DNA from: Nitrospirota bacterium
GTDB lineage: Bacteria; Nitrospirota; Nitrospiria; 2-01-FULL-66-17
Assembly: GCA_040757335.1 (NCBI GenBank)
Contig: JBFLXB010000021.1
Location: 1 to 63,482, forward strand
Direction of reading: 5' to 3'
Length of the DNA stretch: 63,482 nt
Positions 37,168-44,985 of the stretch are shown piece after piece; positions within the stretch are counted from its first letter, which is position 1; each line of letters starts with the position of its first letter. Under the pieces are notes generated by a model. It was not told where the DNA came from. It worked only from the letters and a program-made list of their open reading frames with translations, and made no database searches. The translations under genes were made by a program, and so were the position numbers.

Positions 37168-37286
37168 ATGACTCCCGTTGCTACGAGTCGCATCGAGCGC
37201 ACCGCCACCTAAACCGCGTGCCCCAGCGTGCTCGGAGCCGTTGACGCCTCTTTCATCGAGGGCGTCGTCGTTACCGCAACCGAAAC

Positions 37287-37315
37287 AGTCTAGAGAAGCG
37301 ACCGCCGAAAGTCAA
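37287..37315 (-). promoter_or_regulatory. Candidate promoter of the ffh-rpsP operon
   Basis: Minus strand: TTGACT (37310-37315), 17-base spacer, TAGACT (37287-37292), giving a leader of about 110 bases before ffh. Confidence 0.5.
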
Positions 37316-37760
37316 GGATATTTCCTTTGTCTTTTCAATTGCTCCAGCTCATTCGGCCTCCGCAGACTTGGCCCATCACCGATATCCCGACCAAGAATGG
37401 AACGGCCCAAAAGGTCAGCTCGAACCACTGTCGCAGGGGAACCACCGCCAGCACCGGAAGGTGGACGTGGAACCATCGGAGCGAGAATTTCGGCGACGCG
37501 GCACGAAGACGTCAGGCCCCAAGGTAGAGCACGAACACGGCACTCCCCACGCGGCAAGAAGCGTGATGCGGCTCACCCGCTTTGCCCCCAGATATCCACA
37601 AATTACCGGGGACCCGACGATCTGACCCTCTGCGCAGTTCCACGGGGGCACGGTGCGACGCTATCAAGCCGCCGTAGAAATCTCAAATCCCGACTGTTCG
37701 GAGTGTCGGGATCCGCCGGGCCGCATCGAAGCGACCCGACCTCCAGGCAGCGGGAGGGGT
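37316..37760. other. Gene-poor interval with a possible membrane-protein remnant
   Basis: 445 bases without a supported gene between the anti-sigma gene and the ffh promoter. On the minus strand a frame ending at a TGA at 37335-37337 encodes a hydrophobic stretch (FELTFWAVPFLVGISVMG) with G/C-rich third positions back to about 37510, where another TGA interrupts it. It has no good start codon. It may be the decayed tail of a third gene of the sigma/anti-sigma unit. No tRNA or SRP RNA core was found. Confidence 0.3.
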
Positions 37761-38039
37761 CTACTGCTGGGGGTCGGAGGAAGAGCGCTTGTGAACGAAC
37801 TCTGCGACTTGGCGAGGCGTCATGGGCGCCGGAGAACTCGTTGTGTTGGTCCTCAGAAGGTGAAGAAAGGACCGTTCCACGTTAAAGGTGTTCTGGCAGG
37901 TCAAGCAACCCAGCAGGTGGGTGTAGACTCGAGTGCGGTCACGCTCGTCGAGCTCTCCGTCCAGATACGGATACAAGAACTTCATGATGCCGTCGCAGTC
38001 GCTCATTACGCTGCAAGTGTCCTGGCGACAGGACACCAC
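37761..38039 (-). CDS. Putative zinc-finger anti-sigma factor (zf-HC2)
   Basis: 92 residues or fewer (a start at the internal ATG about 12 codons in, MSDCDGIM, is likely). The anti-sigma zinc-binding pattern is VYTHLLGCLTCQNTF (H-x3-C-x2-C) preceded by LYPYLDGELDERDRTRV, the classic ASD helix. There is no transmembrane helix, so it is a soluble anti-sigma. It follows the ECF sigma gene by 57 bases, its presumed partner. H-x3-C-x2-C anti-sigmas are often redox-responsive (family knowledge). Confidence 0.85.
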   Translation of the reverse strand: MVSCRQDTCSVMSDCDGIMKFLYPYLDGELDERDRTRVYTHLLGCLTCQNTFNVERSFLHLLRTNTTSSPAPMTPRQVAEFVHKRSSSDPQQ

Positions 38040-38096
38040 GAGAACGTGTGGTGGGCGGGAGTGGGCGCGTCTGGGATTCGGAACGCGGAGTATTGG

Positions 38097-38705
38097 CTAG
38101 GCCACCGCGTGTTGGTGGCTCGCTGACACCGCGCGGGGTTGGCGATGGGCCCAATAATCCTTGAGGGATTTTTTCAGCAGGTTCCTCCCGCGGGACAAGC
38201 GCGACATCACGGTGCCGAGCGGACAACTCATGATTTCAGCGATCTCTTTATAGTCAAACCCCTCGACATCTTTGAGGAGAACGGCCAAACGAAGTTTGTG
38301 CGGCAAAGAATCCATGGCCCGCTGGAAGTCCTGTCGGAAGAGCCCGCGTTGATGGCGGTCGCTCGCGGCGACCAAAATTTCTTTCGGAGACTCGTAGGGG
38401 TCGTCCTCCACAATCTCAAGCTCTGTCAGCGAGACCTCACGGGCACGCTGGTGGTAGCGGTTGATGAAGAGATTCTTGGTGATCGTAAACAACCACGCCT
38501 TATAATTCGCGATGTGTTCATACCGGTGGTAGAAACGGAAAGCCCGAAGATACGCATCCTGAACCAAATCGTGTGCGTCATCGCTGTTGCCGGTTAAAAC
38601 CAGCGCAAAACCATACAGTGAGTCCAGATACTTGAGCGTCAGATCCTCAAACTCGGCTTTTTTTGCTGCTCCGGGTCCTTCCAGCGTCATCACTGCGTTT
38701 TCCAT
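38097..38705 (-). CDS. ECF RNA polymerase sigma factor
   Basis: 202 residues from ATG 38705. Region 2 has DDAHDLVQDAYLRAFRFYHRYEHIANYKAWLF-type sequence and TKNLFINRYHQR; region 4 has LPHKLRLAVLLKDVEGFDYKEIAEI and GTVMSRLSRGRNLL. It is SigE/RpoE-like (ECF02-type layout by memory). Paired with the zf-HC2 anti-sigma downstream. A GGGAACC motif at about 38842-38848 on the minus strand could be an ECF -35 for self-control, but no matching -10 was convincing. Confidence 0.92.
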   Translation of the reverse strand: MENAVMTLEGPGAAKKAEFEDLTLKYLDSLYGFALVLTGNSDDAHDLVQDAYLRAFRFYHRYEHIANYKAWLFTITKNLFINRYHQRAREVSLTELEIVEDDPYESPKEILVAASDRHQRGLFRQDFQRAMDSLPHKLRLAVLLKDVEGFDYKEIAEIMSCPLGTVMSRLSRGRNLLKKSLKDYWAHRQPRAVSASHQHAVA

Positions 38706-38922
38706 CGTCTCTACCCCGCCCCCCAGAAAGGTGATTCGATCTTGCCCACGGACAGGGTGGAGACGCTGCAAGCCTGACGCCAGAACTCTCAGGGCAGTTT
38801 TTGGGGGTCTATTGGAGCTTGGGAGTGCGTCTAATGGGAAAAGGTTCCCAAACTTTTCCACTATTAGGCCTGACGCGGACCAGTTTTCAACAGCTAATCC
38901 ACCGTCAATGCATAGGGAGGGA

Positions 38923-38966
38923 AGGTGAGAGGATGGGAAGGGAAATCCCCTACCATGCTCTCACCT
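38923..38966. repeat. Inverted repeat downstream of nrdJ
   Basis: AGGTGAGAG (38923-38931) and CTCTCACCT (38958-38966) with a 26-base insert that itself contains GGGAA/TTCCC-type pairing. It lies 22 bases after the nrdJ stop. No T tract follows, so it is not a standard terminator; it could protect the 3' end or act before the sigma gene. Confidence 0.55.
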
Positions 38967-38987
38967 GTGTAAGTCAGTACATAGTCC

Positions 38988-41381
38988 TCAGCTACAACGC
39001 GAATACCCACATATCCCACATTTCTCACATCCTTCCTCAAACTTGAGTTCGCAGCCGCAATCGGGACACGGAAACGCGACTTTTCCCGTCCGCTTGTACA
39101 CGGCAAGCGGCTCTATCTCGGCGTCCAGCGTGGTTGGAGCCTTCGCCGCCAGATACTCCGCGACGCTTTTCGCGATGGCGTCTGAGCAGGACAACACCCG
39201 GTCGGGACCAACGCCATACGGTTTGTCGCAGCGGATGCCGACCAGCTGTTTGACGATCGCACGAGGGTCAGCGCCGGCTCGCAACGCCAGGGAAATCAGG
39301 CGACCGATGGCTTCGTTAAACGAGGCCTCGCAACCACCGGATTTTCCCATCATGTTGAATACCTCAAACGCGCGACCGGTTTCGTCTTGATTGACGGTCA
39401 CGTACAGATCCCCGCATGATGTCTTCGTGCGGCTGGTGCTGCCGGTCGTCGTACGAGGGCGCGGCTTGGGCATGATCAGCGACGGCGTTCCTCCCGCGGG
39501 AGGTGGCAGGACCGGCGGCACAACCGGGAGCGCCACCTGGTCGACCACCGATGTGGCGGCCGGTGCCCCGAGGGCTGCCTCTGATCCGACGGAGACGGAT
39601 GTCTTCGCTGATTGCCCGATATTGAGTACCTGCTCGTCACGGCTGCCGTCTCGGTAGACGGTAATTCCTTTGCAACCGAGCGTATACGCAAGTTGGTAGG
39701 CCTTTTTGACGTCCTCCACCGTGGCGCTGGCCGGCAAGTTGATGGTTTTGGACACGGCACTGTCGGTGTGCGCCTGAAACGCCGCCTGCATCCGAACGTG
39801 CCATTCCGGCGCGACGTCGTGAGAGGTCGCGAACACCCGCTGCCAATGCTCGGGGACGTCGCTCAAACCGCGAGCCGAGCCGTGGTTGTCGAGGATGCGC
39901 TGGATGAGGTCATCGCGCCAGAATCCCTCCCGCTTAGCCACCTCGATGAAGTCCTCCAGCACATACGGGAGGTGCTCCCCATCCATCACGTTCTTGTACC
40001 AGATCAAGGAAAATTCAGGCTCACACCCGCCCGACGTATCCGCAATCATGGAAATGGTCCCGGTCGGCGCTACGGTGGTCACGTACGAGTTGCGCAGTCG
40101 GTGGCCCTGTTTCTGGTGCAGCGATCCCTCCCAATAGGCGTACGGCCCGCGCTCGTCCGCCAACCGCCGTGATTCGTCGTAGCCGATATCGCGGAAGAAC
40201 TTCATGATCTGCCGCCCCATCGCAACGCCGTCATTGGAATCGTAAGCGATGCCGAGCTTAAACAACAGCCGGGCGAACCCCATAATCCCCAAGCCGATCT
40301 TCCGATTCGCCTTGGTGATGGCTTCGATCTGCGGAATCGGGTAAGCGTTCATGTCGATCACGTTGTCCAGAAATCGAACGCTGGTTCGAATCGTCTGTTC
40401 CAATCGCGACCAATCGATCTCGTAGCAGCCGTTCTGCCGGATCACGTGGCGTTCGACGTTGATGCTCCCCAGGTTGCACGATTCATATGGGAGCAGGGGT
40501 TGCTCCCCGCAAGGATTGGTCGCTTCCATGGCCGCGACGTGCGGCGTCGGGTTGGTGCGGTTGGTGACATCGATGAAAAACAATCCGGGTTCGCCGTTGC
40601 GCCAAGCCGAAGACGCGATGCGGTCGAAGACCTCACGCGCGGGCAGTCGTCGCACGGTTTGACCGTTGCGGGGGCTCACGAGGTCGTACTCTTCCCCCCG
40701 CTCAACCGCCGCCATGAATCGATCGGTAATCGCTACACTGATATTGAAGTTGGTAATCTCCTTGGTATCCGTCTTACAGGTGATGAACTCGAGCACGTCG
40801 GGATGGTCCACGCGCAGGATGCCCATGTTCGCCCCGCGGCGTGTCCCCCCTTGTTTGACGGCTTCGGTCGCGTGGTTGAACACTTTCATAAATGAGACCG
40901 GCCCCGAAGCCACGCCCCCCGTTGTGCGCACCACATCATCCTTGGGCCGCAACCGTGAAAAGGCGAATCCCGTTCCTCCGCCGGTCTTGTGAATGATCGC
41001 CGCCTGCTTGACCGTTTCAAAAATGTCCTCCATCGAGTCGCCGACCGGCAGGACGAAGCAGGCGGACAATTGTTGCAACTCCCGGCCTGCATTCATCAGG
41101 GTCGGGGAGTTGGGCAGGAAGTCCAACTCCGCCATGATCGTATAAAACCGTTCGTACGCGCGATCCACTTCGGCGTCGGTCCCGTACAACCGCTCGGCCT
41201 GCGCGATGTTCCGCGCCACGCGCTCGAACAGTTCCTGCGGGGACTCGACGACGCGGCCCTGCTCATCCTTCGCCAAGTACCGCTTCTGAAGGACCTTCAG
41301 CGCATTCGGCGAGATGCGTGGAGCGGGAGATTTCGAGACGGTCGGGGCCGAATCGCCGGTCATCTGGGCGCGTTCACTCAT
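38988..41381 (-). CDS. nrdJ: B12-dependent ribonucleotide reductase (class II)
   Basis: 797 residues. Class II alpha subunit: SPTLMNAGRELQQLSACFVLPVGDSMEDIF, the active-site region NPCGEQPLLPYESCNLGSIN with catalytic cysteines and Glu, GTGFAFSRLRP, PTGTISMIADTSGGCEPEFSL, and a C-terminal TSCGD/ zinc-type tail ending CPDCGC...CEKCGICGYSRCS. It reduces ribonucleotides with adenosylcobalamin. GGAGGG precedes the ATG. No cobalamin riboswitch was recognised; instead two NrdR boxes and a DnaA box lie upstream. No nrdR gene is in the window. Confidence 0.97.
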   Translation of the reverse strand: MSERAQMTGDSAPTVSKSPAPRISPNALKVLQKRYLAKDEQGRVVESPQELFERVARNIAQAERLYGTDAEVDRAYERFYTIMAELDFLPNSPTLMNAGRELQQLSACFVLPVGDSMEDIFETVKQAAIIHKTGGGTGFAFSRLRPKDDVVRTTGGVASGPVSFMKVFNHATEAVKQGGTRRGANMGILRVDHPDVLEFITCKTDTKEITNFNISVAITDRFMAAVERGEEYDLVSPRNGQTVRRLPAREVFDRIASSAWRNGEPGLFFIDVTNRTNPTPHVAAMEATNPCGEQPLLPYESCNLGSINVERHVIRQNGCYEIDWSRLEQTIRTSVRFLDNVIDMNAYPIPQIEAITKANRKIGLGIMGFARLLFKLGIAYDSNDGVAMGRQIMKFFRDIGYDESRRLADERGPYAYWEGSLHQKQGHRLRNSYVTTVAPTGTISMIADTSGGCEPEFSLIWYKNVMDGEHLPYVLEDFIEVAKREGFWRDDLIQRILDNHGSARGLSDVPEHWQRVFATSHDVAPEWHVRMQAAFQAHTDSAVSKTINLPASATVEDVKKAYQLAYTLGCKGITVYRDGSRDEQVLNIGQSAKTSVSVGSEAALGAPAATSVVDQVALPVVPPVLPPPAGGTPSLIMPKPRPRTTTGSTSRTKTSCGDLYVTVNQDETGRAFEVFNMMGKSGGCEASFNEAIGRLISLALRAGADPRAIVKQLVGIRCDKPYGVGPDRVLSCSDAIAKSVAEYLAAKAPTTLDAEIEPLAVYKRTGKVAFPCPDCGCELKFEEGCEKCGICGYSRCS

Positions 41382-41479
41382 ACAGTACCCTCCTTGGTTT
41401 CAGGTACGACGTCGGGGGAATTAATTTAGGATGTCGGATCGTGGCAGATCGGATCGCGCTCCGCCAAACGCGAGGCGTG

Positions 41480-41509
41480 ATCGTACTCCCTTCGCATTCC
41501 GGGTGTCAA
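41480..41509 (-). promoter_or_regulatory. Candidate nrdJ promoter
   Basis: Minus strand: TTGACA (41504-41509), 18-base spacer, TACGAT (41480-41485). A second possible -10, TATAAT (41566-41571), lies upstream of the NrdR boxes but has a poor -35. Confidence 0.45.
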
Positions 41510-41517
41510 GGGGAAAA

Positions 41518-41533
41518 ACACAATATCGTGGGT
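41518..41533. promoter_or_regulatory. NrdR box 1
   Basis: ACACAATATCGTGGGT matches 14 of 16 positions of ACACWATATMTWGTGT. Confidence 0.75.
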
Positions 41534-41549
41534 TAGTGGCGACACATGG

Positions 41550-41565
41550 CACCAAGATATTGTGG
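41550..41565. promoter_or_regulatory. NrdR box 2
   Basis: On the minus strand CCACAATATCTTGGTG, 12 of 16 consensus positions. It starts 16 bases after box 1, the standard gap that places both boxes on one helix face. Confidence 0.7.
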
Positions 41566-41604
41566 ATTATACTGTGTCTTGGCTGAGAATTCCTGTTTAC
41601 AGCT

Positions 41605-41613
41605 TGTGGATAA
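41605..41613 (-). promoter_or_regulatory. DnaA box upstream of nrdJ
   Basis: Minus strand TTATCCACA, a perfect DnaA box. A near match (TAATCCACA, 41561-41569) overlaps NrdR box 2. Confidence 0.55.
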
Positions 41614-41632
41614 TTAGCGGTCTACCGCTAAT
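41613..41632. repeat. Perfect 9-bp inverted repeat at a 3' end
   Basis: ATTAGCGGT-CT-ACCGCTAAT spans the stop codon of the metalloprotease gene (complement of 41628-41630) and touches the DnaA box. No T tract follows. Confidence 0.7.
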
Positions 41633-43490
41633 CAAGGGTCACGATCAAGTCATACGACCCGAGGGTACCAGCCGCTGGATTGCGCCCGATGCCGGCGGTG
41701 GCCCGAGAAATGACTTTTCCGTAGTAGGTTCCCGCAGGAAGGACGACCTGGCCCGTCGATACCGTCGAGGCCAACCGAGCCCCATTATTGATTCCAGCAT
41801 CGAAATAGGCTTGAGGGATCTGCGCGACGCGATTTCCACAGATCGTCGGGGTGAACAGCCTGGGGGCGGGCGCATTGTCACTGTCAAGTCGCTCAAGTGT
41901 GCCGTCACCATTCACGTCGATCTGCACCACATTGCCGTTGGCATCCAGAAGTTGCACGACGGTGTCAGCACCGTTTGAGAGATTAAACGTCTCAATCGTT
42001 ACCGAACGCGGCGTCGTAAGCTGGATTCGGACGAAATCAACGTCCCCGGCAGGATAGAGCGTGTGACACGTGGTGAATTCATTGACCACCCCCGGAACAC
42101 CCGGACCAACTGTCGGCGCATCGGCCATCTGGTTGTCGTCGTAATCGCCATACCCAGTCTCATATTCGTCGGGGAAGAACTGCACCCGCCGGAGCTTGGC
42201 GGTTGCGGCCAGATTCGTGATCCCGGACGGGCCAACCTGGTTTTCAAACAACGTGGCCAACGTTTCCAGCGACACGTTCGACGGAGCGGTCACCAGGCGC
42301 GTAAACAGGTCCCACACGCCCTGTAGACCCATGGCGTAGCGATCCCCGGATTCGTTCCGCGAGTCGTAGAGATCCCAAAGCACAGACGAGACCGAGACTT
42401 CGCTGGTCGTATAGATGCCGTGGTCCTCAAGCGGCGTCCCGATCTGCGGCGCGGACAGGATGTCCGAGTGCGGCGTCTCGATTTCAAAGGAATAACTAAA
42501 GTCGTGCTCGGGATGGCCGGGGTCACCTCCCCGCGTGTTGACCATCACGCTCCGATTCCTCACCGCCGCAGAAAAGAAGGTGGCCCAGCCCTCAGACCAC
42601 GCCAGGCGGATGTCCTGGGTATTGTCGTTGAGGTAGTGGGTCCCGCCGGCTTCCGCCGGCTTGGAAAAGCTGTACGCCATAAAGTGTCCGAACTCGTGAA
42701 GGATCACGTCGTCGTCGAATTCGTCGTGATCACCGGAATCCGGGTCCGCGCCTCCCGCTCCGCCAGAAAGCTCGATCCCGGCCAGGCGCTGGGTCGGATC
42801 ATCCCCCACGAAGTACGTCCCGATCGTGCCGGACCCGAACACCGTGCCCGGGGTCCAGCCTACCAGCAGTTCGGCGCTTGGTGGGCGGCCGGCCAGAGCG
42901 ATCGCCGCCTCGGCTCCCTCGGTGGCGACGTCCAAAATATTAAACGCTCCCGAAAGCGGGAACACCAGACCCGATCCCAGATCCGCCAGTACCGGGACAG
43001 CGATGTCCCGATTATACGTTCCCGGTCTTGTTCCGTCGAGCGACGCGCCGGGGCGGCTGTACAGACTCGCTTGGGGGTTATTGATACTGTCGACGACCGC
43101 GATTTTGAAGCGGGACGGGTTCGTCCTGGTGGCTACGCGAGGGTACACGGCGGGAAACTCGATGGGCACACCCCTCGCCTGAACGCAGTAGTTCCCGTTT
43201 TCATCGGTATAGCTCGTTCCCACCACCCGCCCGTCGACTTCGAGCACCATTTCGACGAGCGCGTGGCGGACCGGCTTGACGTCGCGCCCTCCGGTGAGAC
43301 CCCGCTCGTTGTAGAGGCGCTTGATGAACGTGACCTTCCCGCCGACGATGACCCCGCTGCCGCGGCAGATCAGATCATCGGTCGGCGTGCCGCCTCCGAC
43401 GCCGCAGCCCACGAGCAGGATGGCGCCCAATGTCGCGCTCCATCGCCGTGGTCGATTACGGCGCGTCGCGAAATTCGATAACGGATTCAC
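41628..43490 (-). CDS. Zinc metalloprotease-like lipoprotein with HEFGH motif
   Basis: 620 residues. Lipobox LVGC with Cys29; a carboxypeptidase-regulatory-like beta domain (about 70-110, with GTSYTDENGNYCV); a metalloprotease core with HEFGH (265-269) and a downstream Glu in SEGWATF (E300), the gluzincin arrangement; and a C-terminal PPC-type beta domain (about 475-615, PAGDVDFVRIQLTTP). It should be a surface or periplasmic protease, or a non-peptidase relative. Substrate unknown. It overlaps the upstream secreted protein gene by 35 bases. Confidence 0.78.
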   Translation of the reverse strand: MNPLSNFATRRNRPRRWSATLGAILLVGCGVGGGTPTDDLICRGSGVIVGGKVTFIKRLYNERGLTGGRDVKPVRHALVEMVLEVDGRVVGTSYTDENGNYCVQARGVPIEFPAVYPRVATRTNPSRFKIAVVDSINNPQASLYSRPGASLDGTRPGTYNRDIAVPVLADLGSGLVFPLSGAFNILDVATEGAEAAIALAGRPPSAELLVGWTPGTVFGSGTIGTYFVGDDPTQRLAGIELSGGAGGADPDSGDHDEFDDDVILHEFGHFMAYSFSKPAEAGGTHYLNDNTQDIRLAWSEGWATFFSAAVRNRSVMVNTRGGDPGHPEHDFSYSFEIETPHSDILSAPQIGTPLEDHGIYTTSEVSVSSVLWDLYDSRNESGDRYAMGLQGVWDLFTRLVTAPSNVSLETLATLFENQVGPSGITNLAATAKLRRVQFFPDEYETGYGDYDDNQMADAPTVGPGVPGVVNEFTTCHTLYPAGDVDFVRIQLTTPRSVTIETFNLSNGADTVVQLLDANGNVVQIDVNGDGTLERLDSDNAPAPRLFTPTICGNRVAQIPQAYFDAGINNGARLASTVSTGQVVLPAGTYYGKVISRATAGIGRNPAAGTLGSYDLIVTLD

Positions 43491-43989
43491 CCGTGGTCGT
43501 TTTTTTAGGAGGGGAAAGGCCGAGAGTTTGTTTGGAGCGCTCGCCCAACGACAGGCTCAATGAGCGCACGTCGCCGAGTACCGTTCCATCGGGAAACTCG
43601 ATCCGCGCGGCGCCTTGGATCACGGAGAACTCGGCCCGGCGAGGACGAACCGTCACGCTAAGGACTCGATTCTCCTGGGCGCGAACGGGTCCGACCCACG
43701 CCGTCTCACCGGCCACCAGATCCACCCCCTCCGGCAGGGTAATCGCGAGCGCCACCCGCTCGGCATCAACCAGGGGACGAACCGTGAGCGTGACGGTCAA
43801 ATCAGCATCAACCGCAACCACTCCGGTGGACTCCAGGACCATCTCAAGCGGGGCAGACGGCATGGTGGCGTGCACACCGCGCGCGCCGACCACCGTGAAA
43901 ACCAACAGCAAGCCCGCGCCGAGCCCTAGCACCGCACGGCGTGGACTCGGGACGCACCTTCGGATGACCGTGGTCTGGTCCACATGCAC
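43456..43989 (-). CDS. Secreted beta-rich protein of unknown function
   Basis: 177 residues from GTG 43989, seven bases after AAGGAGG on the minus strand. N-terminal signal/anchor (about 15-38, LGLGAGLLLVFTVVGARGVHA). The mature part is a run of beta strands of the Ig-like kind (LTVTLTVRPLVDAERVALAITLP; NRVLSVTVRP). No family recognised. Its end overlaps the metalloprotease lipoprotein gene, so the two may act together (inference). Confidence 0.65.
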   Translation of the reverse strand: MHVDQTTVIRRCVPSPRRAVLGLGAGLLLVFTVVGARGVHATMPSAPLEMVLESTGVVAVDADLTVTLTVRPLVDAERVALAITLPEGVDLVAGETAWVGPVRAQENRVLSVTVRPRRAEFSVIQGAARIEFPDGTVLGDVRSLSLSLGERSKQTLGLSPPKKTTTGESVIEFRDAP

Positions 43990-44086
43990 TAAGACACCTC
44001 CTTTCTGAGGTTTATTCGAGCCGATTTCCCCCAAAATCCTTGGGGTTCGCACGCGCCCGCTGATCCTCGACGTCGCTCCGGGTCGA

Positions 44087-44914
44087 TCAGCGCCAACCGG
44101 TCGCTGCGCCCGTCGTCAACCTGCCCTTCGCGAGGACGGCGGCTGCAGCGTCGCGGCCGCGGCCGATCATCAGCGAGCTCTTGGCCAGGTCGTAGAGGGA
44201 GACGTCCGACGCATCGACATCGATCATCACGTCTGCCTCCTGGCGTTCCCGGGCCGCGTTCTGTCGGGCAAACAACGAGACGACCTGCACGCCGAGCGAC
44301 ACCAGGTTACCCAGTCGCGCGGTCTCCGCCGCCCGGTAATTGACGTCCACGCCCACCACGCGCGCGGCGGGGAATCGTTCGCGTGCCGCCAAAACCGGGA
44401 GCTGGCTCACGGCGCCACCGTCCACCAGAAGACGCCCACCCACGAGCGTCGGGGTGAAAAACACGGGCAGACTGCAGCTGGCCTGGACAGCCAAGGCCAC
44501 TTCACCGTGGCCGAGCACCACCTTTTCGCCTGTGCGGATGTCGCAGGCCACCGCGGCAAACGGGTATCGCAGATCGTCAAATCCGATCCGGCCGATCAAG
44601 CGACGGAGCACCGCTCCCACCCGCTCGCTGGCAAAGAACCCCCGAGGGGACAGCGCAGGAGCCACCACGTCGCGCCACTTCAGCCCGCGCCCGATGCGAT
44701 CCAGTTCCTGCGTCGAGTAGCGCCCGGACGCAAACAGCGCCCCCACGAACGCTCCCCCACTGGTGCCCACCAGCCCCGCAATCGGGACCTTTGCCTCGGC
44801 CAACGCGCAGAGCACGCCGACGTGTCCCGCGGAGCGCGCGGCGCCGCCACTCAACGCAAGCGCCACGCCTGCGGGCTGACGCGGGCTGTCGCCCTGAACC
44901 CTGCTCTCTACCAT
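44087..44914 (-). CDS. Patatin-like phospholipase
   Basis: 275 residues from ATG 44914. Patatin motifs: oxyanion LSGGAARSAGHVGVL, nucleophile GTSGGAFVG and the catalytic Asp in VDGGAVSQLPV. It resembles the RssA/YchK group of bacterial patatin-like proteins, expected to hydrolyse lipid acyl esters. No signal peptide. Divergent from the histidine kinase, with 71 bases between the starts. Confidence 0.9.
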   Translation of the reverse strand: MVESRVQGDSPRQPAGVALALSGGAARSAGHVGVLCALAEAKVPIAGLVGTSGGAFVGALFASGRYSTQELDRIGRGLKWRDVVAPALSPRGFFASERVGAVLRRLIGRIGFDDLRYPFAAVACDIRTGEKVVLGHGEVALAVQASCSLPVFFTPTLVGGRLLVDGGAVSQLPVLAARERFPAARVVGVDVNYRAAETARLGNLVSLGVQVVSLFARQNAARERQEADVMIDVDASDVSLYDLAKSSLMIGRGRDAAAAVLAKGRLTTGAATGWR

Positions 44915-44944
44915 AGCGACCGCCAGTATATCCCACCTGCGCCG

Positions 44945-44974
44945 TTGACTTCCCGCCGAGACTTCCCCTAAGCT
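44945..44974 (+). promoter_or_regulatory. Candidate promoter of the kinase gene
   Basis: TTGACT (44945-44950), 18-base spacer, TAAGCT (44969-44974); only 11 bases separate it from the ATG at 44986, so the leader is very short. Confidence 0.35.
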
Positions 44975-44985
44975 CATGGGCGTCC

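Noticed and set aside
37400-37450. tRNA T-loop-like GGTTCGAGC on the minus strand
   Set aside because: No acceptor, D or anticodon stem could be built around it.
37178-37885. Plus-strand frame of 235 codons in the ffh to anti-sigma interval
   Set aside because: Low-complexity Arg/Ser/Pro-rich translation that also runs antisense into the anti-sigma gene.
41382-41627. Cobalamin riboswitch before nrdJ
   Set aside because: No B12-box-like segment was found; the space is explained by NrdR and DnaA boxes.
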